Shown here: piece after piece, positions 44,044-52,354 of the stretch
Layout of the letters: every line of letters starts with the position of its first letter
Numbering within the stretch: the first letter of the stretch is position 1
From: Prosthecobacter debontii
Lineage (GTDB): Bacteria; Verrucomicrobiota; Verrucomicrobiia; Verrucomicrobiales; Akkermansiaceae
DNA length: 64,000 nucleotides
NCBI GenBank assembly: GCA_945873125.1
Contig: CAMCBV010000004.1
Location: 38,001-102,000 of the forward strand
Reading direction: 5' to 3'
Position numbers and translations under genes: made by a program
The notes under the pieces: generated by a model
The model's input: the letters and a program-made list of their open reading frames with translations, nothing else
Database searches by the model: none
What the model was told of the DNA's origin: nothing

Positions 44044-44128
44044 GACAGAGAGGGATTCGAACCCTCGGTGACGTTACCGCCACACACGCTTTCCAAGCGT
44101 GCTCATTCGACCACTCTGACATCTGTCC
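44042..44128 (-). tRNA. tRNA-Ser (anticodon GGA)
   Basis: On the minus strand the 7-bp acceptor GGACAGA pairs with TCTGTCC, followed by discriminator G. The anticodon arm reads CACGCTTGGAAAGCGTG, giving anticodon GGA for serine. A long variable arm (GGCGGTAACGTCACC region) marks a class II tRNA. The T-arm is GAGGGTTCGAATCCCTC. CCA is not encoded. A strong terminator hairpin follows directly, and a 16-bp copy of the 3' end lies 200 bp away. Confidence 0.95.
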
Positions 44129-44195
44129 TTGGAGGGCGGGACGCTAGGTAGGGTCGGATGGGTGGGCAAGCTCATTTTTTGATGAATGAACTTTT

Positions 44196-45251
44196 TTACC
44201 AACTATCCAGACCGGTGGTGGGTTGGAGGTCGTGCATGAGGTTGAAGGATTGCACGGCTTGTCCGCCTGCGCCTTTGCCCAGATTGTCTTCGGCCGACAT
44301 GAGGATTAACCGATTTGTGCGGGTATCAATCTCGAAGCCGATATCGATGAAATTGGTGCGGGTGACCATTTTCGTATCGGCTGGTTTGCCTTGTCCGAGC
44401 AAGCGGATGAAAGGTTGTGTTCCGTAAGCGCTTTCCAGAACTGCTGTAATTTGATCCGCTCCGACTCCATGGGCGAGTTTCACCGTGGTGGTGGTGACAA
44501 TGCCGGAGTTGACGGGGATGAGGTGGGGGATGAAGGAGATGGTCACCGGTTCACCGGCGGCTATGGATAGTTCCTGTTCGATTTCTGAAAGATGCCTGTG
44601 TTTCGGGACTCCGTAAGCACGTGCCGATTCATTGCATTCACAGAAGAGCAGCGAGACATCCGCTTTCCGTCCGGCACCGCTGACGCCGCTCATCGAGTTC
44701 GCGACAATGGTGGATGGATCGATGAGTTTCGCCTTCAGCAAAGGGATCAAGGGCAGGATGATGCTGGTGGGATAGCAACCCGGCGATGCGATGAGCCGCG
44801 CCGATTGGATCGATGCTCCATGAATTTCAGGAAGGCCGTAGACTGCCTCGCAGAGAAGTTCGGTTGCTGGATGAGGGTGTTTGTAGAACTCCTCATAAAC
44901 CGCCGCAGAACGCAGTCTGAAATCAGCGCTCAGATCAATAACTTTGATTTGCCGCTCTAAGAGGGCGGTCGCAATTTCTGCCGCTATTCCATGCGGCAGG
45001 GCAAGAAAGGCAACCGTCGCGCCTGATGCGGCGATTGCATCGGGATCGGGCAGCGAGAATTTTAATTGCGCCGCATTGGCCTTGGCGAATCGAGGAAAGA
45101 CTTCATCGAGTCTTTTGCCGGCCTCCGTGCGAGAGGTAACCGCAGTAAGTTCGACCGATGGATGACTCAGAAGAATTCTAAGCAATTCCATTCCGGTGTA
45201 ACCGCTTGCTCCGATGATGGCTGTCTTGATTTTGTTCACGGGGAAATTCAT
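44196..45251 (-). CDS. argC: N-acetyl-gamma-glutamyl-phosphate reductase
   Basis: ArgC reduces N-acetylglutamyl phosphate to the semialdehyde in arginine synthesis. The NADP-binding start is TAIIGASGYTGMELLRIL. The catalytic cysteine is in LIASPGCYPTSIILPL. Other family segments are DLSADFRL, VYGLPEIHGASI and IPHLIPVNSGIVTT. At about 351 residues it is full length. The GTG one codon upstream is an alternative start. It lies alone between two tRNA genes, away from other arg genes. Confidence 0.95.
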   Translation of the reverse strand: MNFPVNKIKTAIIGASGYTGMELLRILLSHPSVELTAVTSRTEAGKRLDEVFPRFAKANAAQLKFSLPDPDAIAASGATVAFLALPHGIAAEIATALLERQIKVIDLSADFRLRSAAVYEEFYKHPHPATELLCEAVYGLPEIHGASIQSARLIASPGCYPTSIILPLIPLLKAKLIDPSTIVANSMSGVSGAGRKADVSLLFCECNESARAYGVPKHRHLSEIEQELSIAAGEPVTISFIPHLIPVNSGIVTTTTVKLAHGVGADQITAVLESAYGTQPFIRLLGQGKPADTKMVTRTNFIDIGFEIDTRTNRLILMSAEDNLGKGAGGQAVQSFNLMHDLQPTTGLDSW

Positions 45252-45314
45252 CACATGGTTTTACGTGCTTGCCAACACGGGAATGGACTGCTTTTTTAAG
45301 CGCCTTTCCGGAAA

Positions 45315-45391
45315 CGGGCTATAGCGCAGCCTGGTAGCGCGCTACACTGGGGGTGTAGAGGTCGTGGGTTCGAATCCCGCTAGCCCGACCA
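45315..45391 (+). tRNA. tRNA-Pro (anticodon GGG)
   Basis: CGGGCTA pairs with TAGCCCG, then discriminator A and an encoded CCA. The anticodon stem CTACA/TGTAG encloses CTGGGGG, giving anticodon GGG (proline). The D-arm (AGCGCAGCCTGGTAGCGCG) and T-arm (GTGGGTTCGAATCCCGC) are normal. The encoded CCA is also the first part of the terminator stem that follows. Confidence 0.95.
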
Positions 45392-45428
45392 AACCCCGCC
45401 ACCCAACGCTTTGGGTGGCGGGGTTTGG
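45389..45428 (+). terminator. 18-bp perfect stem terminator behind tRNA-Pro
   Basis: CCAAACCCCGCCACCCAA and TTGGGTGGCGGGGTTTGG pair perfectly around CGCT, followed by TCTTTCT. The stem starts inside the tRNA CCA end, so termination and 3'-end maturation must be coordinated. Confidence 0.75.
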
Positions 45429-45433
45429 TCTTT

Positions 45434-45492
45434 CTAGTAAGTGAGTCCCTTGGGTAGATCCCCGAGAGGTCGAGCTAGCAAGTGAGTCCCTT
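45434..45492. repeat. 18-bp direct repeat CTAG(T/C)AAGTGAGTCCCTT
   Basis: Two copies (45434-45451 and 45475-45492) differ at one base and are separated by 23 bp containing CCCCGAGAGGTCGAG. They lie just after the tRNA-Pro terminator and next to a possible gene remnant. They may be the edge of a lost mobile element. Confidence 0.5.
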
Positions 45493-45499
45493 ACCTCCG

Positions 45500-45658
45500 T
45501 CAGTTTGTCATCTCAGCAGAGATTTCATCGTATCCTTTTATTCCAATCTTTAATTTTTCCTTTCCTTGGAAATTGCTCGCGATAGTTTTCAAGGGGAGTC
45601 GATTTTCGATCTCCAGCAGTCCCAACAATGAGTCTCTGCTGCCTTTAATCCGACCCAA
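45500..45658 (-). pseudogene. possible C-terminal gene remnant
   Basis: The minus strand carries an open frame ending at TGA whose translation has normal protein composition (DSLLGLLEIENRLPLKTIAS, then KLKIGIKGYDEISAEMTN). It has no ATG; a TTG at 45658 is the only in-frame candidate, and a stop lies just upstream. It was not recognised. Its location between the direct repeats and the DUF6288 gene suggests the tail of a lost gene. It may also be chance. Confidence 0.3.
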
Positions 45659-45676
45659 ACCCTTCATTTAAATCTC

Positions 45677-48424
45677 ATGCGCATGAAAACCCCGATCTTC
45701 TCGACCATCGCCAGTACATGCGTCTTCATCGTCGCTTTATCGCCCGGAACAAGTGCATGGGCGCAAATCAAGCCAGTAGCTAGCAGCGATCCGGCTTACT
45801 ACAGCGCCGCCAGCATGCCGATTTTCAATCCTTTTCCCAACATCAATGACAAGAGGCCATGGTTGGTGAAAAACCTTGGTCCGGTTGGAATCGGCATCAA
45901 CCTGATCCGTCCGGGCATGACCATGCAGATTAACAACGTGGAGAAAGGTTCTCCTGCCGAGGCCACAGGTAAACTTCAGAAAGGCCAAATCATCGAGAGC
46001 ATCAACGGCAGGATTCTCAAAGATAGCGATCCCCGGGTCATTTTAGGTGACATCGTCACAGAGGCCGAGGCGAAAGATGGCAAGGTTGTTTTAAAGATCA
46101 AAGAGGTGGGCGATGTGACGGTCAGTATCCCAGTGATGGGTGCTTACAGCAAGACTTGGCCGGTGAATTGTCCGAAATCGGATAAAATTGTTAGAAATCT
46201 TGCGGATGTCATTGCAAAGCAGGCACAGCCGAAATGGGGATCGGTGATGTTTCTTCTTTCCACAGGTGATGAGAAAGATCTCGCAGTGGTTCGCGGTTGG
46301 ATGAAAGACATCAAGACGATCGGTGGATTGAACTGGGAGAAAGGTTACAAAGGGCCGGGTCTTTGCGAATATTATTTGCGGACAGGTGACCAGAGTGTGG
46401 TGCCTGTGATCAAACAGATGACCGAGGAACTCAGAGTTAACATGTTTAATGGTGGCTGGAGTGGTCGCGGCGCACCAGCGGCTTTCACCTATTCAGTTGG
46501 CACGGGTCAGGTTCATGCCTCTGGCGTGAATTGCATGTCTTTTTTGCTCATGGCGAAATTGTGTGGTGTGGAGGTCGATGACTACATGTTTAAAGAATCT
46601 TTTGCGCAGTTTTATCGTTTTGCCGGACATGGTAACGTTGCTTACGGCACTAACCTTCCAGAAGGTGGTTTCAGGGACAACGGCAAGTCAAGTGGTCTGG
46701 CATTTGGCTTGGGCGCGGCTGCGATGATCGCGCCAGAGGGTGAAACTTCTGTCTTTGCCAAGGCGCGTGACAACACCGCGATGAAAGCATTTTACGCAAC
46801 CAACTGGTTTCATGCTGCCCATACAGGCGGCGGCATGGGTGAAATCTGGCACCATACCGCCATCAATCAAGTGCGCGAGAAACGCCCAGTAGCCTTCCGT
46901 TCTTACATGGACACCAGACGTTGGGTCATGGATCTTTCCCGCCGTTTTGATGGAAGTATCGGTATCGCAGGTATGGATGACCGTTATGATGCGTCCGAGA
47001 CCGAGGACAGTCACGGGTGGGGAACCTATTTCGCATTGACCTACACCCTGCACCGCAAGCATTTGCAACTTTTTGGCGCCCCTCGCAGCAAGTGGGCGAA
47101 GTCCATGCCACTGCCGCGCCCATGGGGTAACGCGACGGACGACATTTTCCATTCCATCGAGCCAATTCCGGGCGGCCCCTTGGAGATTGGAATGCTCTTG
47201 AATGAAAAGGTCGAGACCGACGCATCAGCGGCGGTGATCGCGAAACTCCTCGATCCGGCGCTGACGGATAAGACGTTGCTCACCTATATTTATCATCCCG
47301 AATATGATCTGCGAAGTATGGCGATGGATCAAGTCGTGAGACGGGGTAAGGTCGAAATGGTTCTTCCTTTGCTCAAATCCACGGATGCACGTCTTCGTCA
47401 GGCAGGATTGCTTGCCCTAACTGGAATGTTCAAAGGTAGTCCACTACCAGCGGACAAAGTGACACCTGACATGTATAAAGAGGTTAGCAAAATGCTCAAT
47501 GATTCGAATGAGTCCTGGTGGGTGGCGTTGCATGCCATCGAGGCCGTGGGTCGTGCCGATAAAAGCCTGATTGCCACACATCGGAATCGATTGATTCAGT
47601 TTTTGGATTATGACTGTGTGTGGATTCAAACCGCAGCGGTTTGTGCTCTCGCCAAAATTTCGGCGGAGCCAGCGCATTATAAAGCCGTGTTGCCTGTGAT
47701 TGTGAAAAAAGCGGCTTCTTTCACAGTGGATTCATCTTCCAGTCGATCCACAAAAGCGATTTCCGACGCGTTGAAGACCGCAGGTCCGGAGGTTAAGACA
47801 TTTGCCAATCCGCTACTAAAAACGATATACTCAAGCATGCCTAATGTGCTCGCAGAACCCAATACGGGTGCGGTCATGGGGGGTGGAGCCAAAGTCGTTC
47901 GCTCGCGAGTTGGGAATATCGTGCAGGAACTGCCGGGAGGGCGTGAATTTGTGGAGAGAATTCCGAAGACCACGCTTGCCTCCTATGTCAGCGGCAAGCA
48001 ATCCGACCTTTATGTTTACAGCGGTAAGTTTACTCCAAACAAGTCACTTGTGGGCACATGGGCATGGGCGATTTATCCTCAGCCCAACAACCCAAGCGAG
48101 GTGGATGCAAAAATCCAAGCGTTCATGAATCCAAAGAATGGAAAAATACCTGATAAAATTGAGAATCCGAAGGATGTGATCCAGATCCTTGATGGTGGCA
48201 AAGTCGCCAAATCGAAATTTTTCGGCGGTTATTTCTGGACGGGCAATATGATCATCGGAGTGAACGATGACCAAGCTCTCAAGATGGAGGTCAGGACGTT
48301 CAATGGACGGGACTTTCTTATCATTGAGCGGGGCGGATTTAATGCCGTGCCGGACAGCGATGAAGTCAAGCAGGTGGCCAAAGACTACCACTGCGGTTAT
48401 CATGTTTATATGAGGGTGAATTGA
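45677..48424 (+). CDS. exported DUF6288-like protein with PDZ domain and HEAT-like repeats
   Basis: A signal peptide (IASTCVFIVALSPGTSAWA) precedes a PDZ-like domain (GMTMQINNVEKGSPAEATGK, KGQIIESINGRIL). An alpha/alpha-toroid-like central region follows (CPKSDKIVRNLADVIAKQ, SGVNCMSFLLMAKLCGVEVD, RWVMDLSRRFDGSIGIAGMDD). HEAT-like repeats occur around residues 520-680 (MVLPLLKSTDARLRQAGLLAL). The layout fits DUF6288 proteins common in Planctomycetes and Verrucomicrobia. Function is unknown. Two starts (45677, 45683) are possible. It is a single gene after a 250-bp spacer. Confidence 0.75.
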   Translation: MRMKTPIFSTIASTCVFIVALSPGTSAWAQIKPVASSDPAYYSAASMPIFNPFPNINDKRPWLVKNLGPVGIGINLIRPGMTMQINNVEKGSPAEATGKLQKGQIIESINGRILKDSDPRVILGDIVTEAEAKDGKVVLKIKEVGDVTVSIPVMGAYSKTWPVNCPKSDKIVRNLADVIAKQAQPKWGSVMFLLSTGDEKDLAVVRGWMKDIKTIGGLNWEKGYKGPGLCEYYLRTGDQSVVPVIKQMTEELRVNMFNGGWSGRGAPAAFTYSVGTGQVHASGVNCMSFLLMAKLCGVEVDDYMFKESFAQFYRFAGHGNVAYGTNLPEGGFRDNGKSSGLAFGLGAAAMIAPEGETSVFAKARDNTAMKAFYATNWFHAAHTGGGMGEIWHHTAINQVREKRPVAFRSYMDTRRWVMDLSRRFDGSIGIAGMDDRYDASETEDSHGWGTYFALTYTLHRKHLQLFGAPRSKWAKSMPLPRPWGNATDDIFHSIEPIPGGPLEIGMLLNEKVETDASAAVIAKLLDPALTDKTLLTYIYHPEYDLRSMAMDQVVRRGKVEMVLPLLKSTDARLRQAGLLALTGMFKGSPLPADKVTPDMYKEVSKMLNDSNESWWVALHAIEAVGRADKSLIATHRNRLIQFLDYDCVWIQTAAVCALAKISAEPAHYKAVLPVIVKKAASFTVDSSSSRSTKAISDALKTAGPEVKTFANPLLKTIYSSMPNVLAEPNTGAVMGGGAKVVRSRVGNIVQELPGGREFVERIPKTTLASYVSGKQSDLYVYSGKFTPNKSLVGTWAWAIYPQPNNPSEVDAKIQAFMNPKNGKIPDKIENPKDVIQILDGGKVAKSKFFGGYFWTGNMIIGVNDDQALKMEVRTFNGRDFLIIERGGFNAVPDSDEVKQVAKDYHCGYHVYMRVN

Positions 48425-48567
48425 TGATTTTGGCTTCGTGAAAAATGCCGAGTCTATAGGGAGTTCATTTTCGATCAATGCCGTATGGGTGGACTGACAT
48501 TTGTAGTTTCCAGTCCTCAAGTTTGAAGTTCTTTTCTGCTTTTCGTTCTATTTGATTAACCCGTTTC

Positions 48568-48945
48568 ATGGATAGCTATAACACCCCGCTTATTTCCGAT
48601 TTATCCAACATCCAACTTCTCAAAAGGGTGGGAATGGTCATCGGTATTCGTGCCGAATGCTTGGATGAGTATCGGAGAATGCACGCGGAATCCTGTTCGG
48701 GAATTCGTGATCTCTTGGTGAAATATCACCTGCGCAATTACTCAGTTTTTTTGCAACGGATCGAGGATCGTTGGTATGAGTTTGGCTATTACGAGTATGC
48801 GGGTCGTGATTTTGAAGGGGATATGGCATCGCTCGCGGCAGAACAAAGAAACCAGGAATGGCTGGCAATCTGCGAGCGGATGTATGTGCCACTCGAAGAT
48901 GAGGCGGGTTGGGTTAGAATGGAGCAGATCTTTTTCAATCCATGA
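48568..48945 (+). CDS. rhaM: L-rhamnose mutarotase-family protein
   Basis: This small ferredoxin-like-fold enzyme interconverts anomers of L-rhamnose or a related sugar. RVGMVIGIRAECLDEYRRMHAE contains the catalytic histidine region. RNYSVFLQRIEDRWYEFGYYEYAG and FEGDMASLAAEQRNQEW match the family. At 125 residues it is slightly longer than the typical 104. No rhamnose isomerase or kinase gene is nearby, so the exact sugar is uncertain. Confidence 0.85.
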   Translation: MDSYNTPLISDLSNIQLLKRVGMVIGIRAECLDEYRRMHAESCSGIRDLLVKYHLRNYSVFLQRIEDRWYEFGYYEYAGRDFEGDMASLAAEQRNQEWLAICERMYVPLEDEAGWVRMEQIFFNP

Positions 48946-48996
48946 TCACATGGCTTGGGGATCGACAACTTCCCACGTCTTTTTTAAATTCTTCAA

Positions 48997-49455
48997 ATGT
49001 TCAACATTGTATTGGTCGAGCCTGAAATTCCCCACAATGCCGGGGCTGCGGGACGGCTCGCTTTAGCCACAGGCTCTGCACTGCATTTGGTCAAGCCTTT
49101 GGGATTCTCACTGGATGACAAGTATGTGAAAAGAACCGGTTTGGATTACTGGCAGGATGTTGATCTGCATGTATGGGAGAACTTAGAGGAATTTCAAGCG
49201 GCGATGGACGGCAAGAAAATGTGGATGCTTTCAACGAAAGCAGAAAAGTCGCCTTGGCAGGCACGGTTTTCGCCGGGTGATTGTCTGGTCTTTGGGAAAG
49301 AGACCAAAGGTTTACCAGTCGAGATGGTGAGTTCAGCGGGAGATGCTGCGTTAAAAATCCCGATGGTGCCTGGCGGGACACGCAGTTTGAATTTATCGAC
49401 CGCGATTGCCATTGTGCTCTATGAGGCGGTGAGGCAACAAGCGCCTGAATGGTAG
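48997..49455 (+). CDS. trmL: tRNA (cytidine-34/uridine-34) 2'-O-methyltransferase TrmL
   Basis: This SPOUT-fold methyltransferase modifies the wobble base of some leucine tRNAs. Its start is FNIVLVEPEIPHNAGAAGRLALAT. The C-terminal trefoil-knot SAM site is LVFGKETKGLPVEM and IPMVPGGTRSLNLSTAIAIVLYEA. At 152 residues it has the compact TrmL form. It follows rhaM by 51 bp on the same strand. Confidence 0.93.
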   Translation: MFNIVLVEPEIPHNAGAAGRLALATGSALHLVKPLGFSLDDKYVKRTGLDYWQDVDLHVWENLEEFQAAMDGKKMWMLSTKAEKSPWQARFSPGDCLVFGKETKGLPVEMVSSAGDAALKIPMVPGGTRSLNLSTAIAIVLYEAVRQQAPEW

Positions 49456-49491
49456 GCTATTTACCTCATGACCTATGCCGGCTGATTCGCT

Positions 49492-50775
49492 CTATTTTGC
49501 TTCCATGATGATTTGATCGTTCTTGTCGATCTTGATGTAGTGGGGTTCCGATTTTCCTATATGTCGTGTTACCACTCCACTGAAGGTAACGGTTTTTCCC
49601 ACCAACTTTTGCAGATTGTCTTCGATTTTCATGAAATCTTGATGATCATAAGGACCTCCCTCAAACGATTTCGGATAGAATACGACTCCAATCTGTTGCT
49701 TATTGGAAGGAGCTACAAAAGAAACGTATAGCCCGCTGCCTGGAGACGGAATGCTGAGTGTTTTTACCACGCCTCTGACTGATGCCGGCTGGTTTGATTT
49801 GATTTCGGCAATGACTTCGACATCTTCTGGTGAAAAGATGACCGGAGCAGCAGTTTGAGCGGAATGCGCTTCGTTAGGAATGGTCAGACCGGATGCCGAT
49901 CGCCTTTCTTTGTTCTGATAGAAAAAAATGGCGAGTGCCACGGTGACGCATGCTGATATGGCCATGATGATCACACTCTTTCTTTTTAAGCGAAGAGAAT
50001 TGGCGTTTGTTAGAACAGCTGCTTGAACAGGTTGATCGCAAGTATCCACTGCGGCTTCTATGTCGTATCCATCATCCAGAATTGGTAGGGATTCTAGAGC
50101 TGCATGGAGGCCCATATCCGGATGCTGACGCAGCAACATGAGCCAGTCACCAAGTCCCAGGTCCGATGGTTCGCTGACGGATTGCGATTCTCCGCTCATT
50201 AGTGCCTCGGCCAGATCGGCAATCGCGGTTAGGTCTTTATGACTGGACCTAATACCCAGCCATTTGAACGGGCATAATTTGAAAGTGAAGGACGGTTTTT
50301 CCTCCTGATTGCTTACAATAATGGATTCCGGATTCGTATCGATCCAAACCGCTTCATTTTCGAGAGAGTTGGAAAGGGCTATGCAGACACCGAGAGCTTG
50401 GCGAATGATCCCGATGATCATGTTCGAGTCTATAGAGTGGATTTCGAGTACATCGGCAAGTGATGCGCCATCAATCCATTCGGTTACAACATACGGCATG
50501 CCATCAACAGGATCAGTGTCTCCAAAAATGGTTTTTCGAAGTGCGGGATGGCTGATATAGGAAACTTGCTGGCAGGCGCTCGAAAAAGCCGCGCCATCCT
50601 GTGGGCTCAGTCCTGTTTCACCCTCTTCGTCCTGACCGTAGGGGAAAAACCGACGCAATGAGACGATTTGACCAAGTGATTTGTCCAGTGCACGAAACGT
50701 GATCCCGTCCTCATTCTGTGCGGCGATATCCTGAATCTCGAAGCGTGTTATGGGAGTGAATGAAGATTCGGACAT
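49492..50775 (-). CDS. membrane-anchored pseudokinase with C-terminal OB-like domain
   Basis: The first 250 residues follow a Ser/Thr kinase fold (TFRALDKSLGQIVSLRRFF, YVVTEWIDGASLADVLEIHS), but the catalytic motifs are gone. The VAIK lysine is Arg in VSLRRF, the HRD region reads VWIDTNPESIIV, and DFG is replaced by LCPFKWLG. One membrane helix (SVIIMAISACVTVALAIFF) follows. About 130 extracytoplasmic residues end the protein, with a beta-barrel-like pattern (VRGVVKTLSIPS; KTVTFSGVVTRHIG). ATP binding is doubtful. It is the second gene after a CBM9-like gene, 4 bp apart. Confidence 0.75.
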   Translation of the reverse strand: MSESSFTPITRFEIQDIAAQNEDGITFRALDKSLGQIVSLRRFFPYGQDEEGETGLSPQDGAAFSSACQQVSYISHPALRKTIFGDTDPVDGMPYVVTEWIDGASLADVLEIHSIDSNMIIGIIRQALGVCIALSNSLENEAVWIDTNPESIIVSNQEEKPSFTFKLCPFKWLGIRSSHKDLTAIADLAEALMSGESQSVSEPSDLGLGDWLMLLRQHPDMGLHAALESLPILDDGYDIEAAVDTCDQPVQAAVLTNANSLRLKRKSVIIMAISACVTVALAIFFYQNKERRSASGLTIPNEAHSAQTAAPVIFSPEDVEVIAEIKSNQPASVRGVVKTLSIPSPGSGLYVSFVAPSNKQQIGVVFYPKSFEGGPYDHQDFMKIEDNLQKLVGKTVTFSGVVTRHIGKSEPHYIKIDKNDQIIMEAK

Positions 50776-50779
50776 CAAC

Positions 50780-51391
50780 TTAATCTAAGGGAATCGATTC
50801 AAAGGTTACGGTTGGAAAACAACTGGGTTGATGAAAATCTGGCTTATCCCCAGAGAGTTTGGAAGCACTAAGATAACGCGGCGATGGGCTTTCACGTATG
50901 AAGGTGGTGTTTGCGCTGGTTTTGACGCTGAAGTCGATTTCCCTTTTGAGGAAGTCCAGGGAAATTTCCAAGCCGACCACACGCTGATCGAGTTCGCTGG
51001 ATTCGTGATGGGATTGAATGTGTTCAGTGAAAAAAGGTTGTGTGCCTGCCGGTTCGCGGACGGATGAGAATTTCGAGGCCCACCATGCTCCATTCGAAGT
51101 CAGGTTGAATTCGAGGTATTCGCCTGTGGCAGGGTTTGCCAAAAACAATTCTGCGACATCATATTTCCATAGTTCAGCAGTGAATTGTCCCGGATTTGCA
51201 GCGGGATGGATGTTCGAATGTTGCGGAAAAACAGCGATGAAACAGAGGGATTTATCGTCTTTGGCGAGGGTAAATACGGAGGGGGAGGTGAGGTGAGTTC
51301 CGAACCAGTCTTCGGTCAGACCGCACAGTGGAAGCTCAAGTTTTCCCCATGACAACGGCTGATTTGATGTGAAAATCCGCATGGCAATCAT
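50780..51391 (-). CDS. CBM9/DOMON-like carbohydrate-binding-type protein
   Basis: The central part (AELWKYDVAELFLANPATGE, YLEFNLTSNGAWWASKF) matches CBM9-like domains, with the aspartate and tryptophan of the sugar site. There is no signal peptide, so the protein may be cytosolic. At 203 residues the domain fills most of the protein. It precedes the pseudokinase gene by 4 bp, implying co-transcription. The internal ATG at 51382 is an alternative start. Function is unknown. Confidence 0.6.
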   Translation of the reverse strand: MIAMRIFTSNQPLSWGKLELPLCGLTEDWFGTHLTSPSVFTLAKDDKSLCFIAVFPQHSNIHPAANPGQFTAELWKYDVAELFLANPATGEYLEFNLTSNGAWWASKFSSVREPAGTQPFFTEHIQSHHESSELDQRVVGLEISLDFLKREIDFSVKTSANTTFIRESPSPRYLSASKLSGDKPDFHQPSCFPTVTFESIPLD

Positions 51392-51522
51392 TCAAACGGA
51401 ACTTTGCCAAATAGCCAGCCGTCTTTCCGAATAGACGGATGCTTGAAAAAAATCTGAACATTTTGATTATTTGATAGCTTCGCGCACGCGGGTTGCTTTA
51501 AGTGTGAGCAGTTTTAACCCCC

Positions 51523-52281
51523 ATGGCACGTTCTCGCTCAGGATATTACAACACGATCGAATACATCGGTCCGCGTCCGAAAAAACCCAAGAAATCGGGT
51601 TTCTTCGGTGGTTGGGTGATTATTTTGATCTCGGTTGTCGCCGGAATTGTCATCTCAAAGCCTTGGATTGGGAGCCTGGTTGCGGCACAAAACGGCCCAA
51701 CTGACGCTCAGAGTGAGTCGATTATCAGAGAGTTGGAAGCATCGGATTTGATTGGAGATCGTCTCGCTGCAGAGGCTCTCAAATATTCGAACCGTGGCAT
51801 TTCATTCGATTCCGCATACTATGAAATCACATATCCTAATGGAGATATTCCTCGTTCAAAAGGTATGGCGGCAGACTTGATCGTTCGTTGTTTTCGCGAA
51901 GTCGGATTTGATCTTCAGCAGTTGCTCCATGAGGACATGAAGCTCGATTTCCGAGTCTATCCCCAATTATGGCAGTCCACGACTGCGGATGAAAACATCG
52001 ATCATCGTCGGGTTTCGAACTTGCAGCGGTTTTTCAGCCGTAAAGGTCAGGTTTTGAAAATCAGTCGAGATGTGAAAGATTATCATGTGGGAGATATCGT
52101 AGTCTGGGCACTGCCCAATGCCGAGGCGCACATCGGGATCGTGGTTCCTGGTCCGCAAGGGAAACTCGGTGGTTCACCATGGGTCATCCATCATCCCGCA
52201 TATGACACGGTGAAATGGGAGGATGGCTTATTCGATTACCAGATTCTGGGTCATTTCAGCTATCCAGTCGGAGATCAATAA
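51523..52281 (+). CDS. DUF1287 (NlpC/P60-like) membrane-anchored protein
   Basis: A basic N-terminus (RPKKPKKSG) and one helix (WVIILISVVAGIVI) anchor a periplasmic DUF1287 domain. Its landmarks are YEITYPNGDIPRSKGMAADL, VIRCF-like IVRCFREVGFDLQQLLHEDM, NIDHRRVSNLQRFF and GDIVVWALPNAEAHIGIVV. The family is related to NlpC/P60 peptidases, with the expected Cys (IVRC) and His (AHIGIV). It could hydrolyse a peptidoglycan peptide. The next gene is a PBP1-like glycosyltransferase, which supports a cell-wall role. Confidence 0.85.
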   Translation: MARSRSGYYNTIEYIGPRPKKPKKSGFFGGWVIILISVVAGIVISKPWIGSLVAAQNGPTDAQSESIIRELEASDLIGDRLAAEALKYSNRGISFDSAYYEITYPNGDIPRSKGMAADLIVRCFREVGFDLQQLLHEDMKLDFRVYPQLWQSTTADENIDHRRVSNLQRFFSRKGQVLKISRDVKDYHVGDIVVWALPNAEAHIGIVVPGPQGKLGGSPWVIHHPAYDTVKWEDGLFDYQILGHFSYPVGDQ

Positions 52282-52354
52282 TGACTTTCCTATCGGTTTG
52301 AGGTTAGAGTGGTTGGGTTTTGTGTGGTGAGTTCCTCCGGATTATTTTTTAAGC

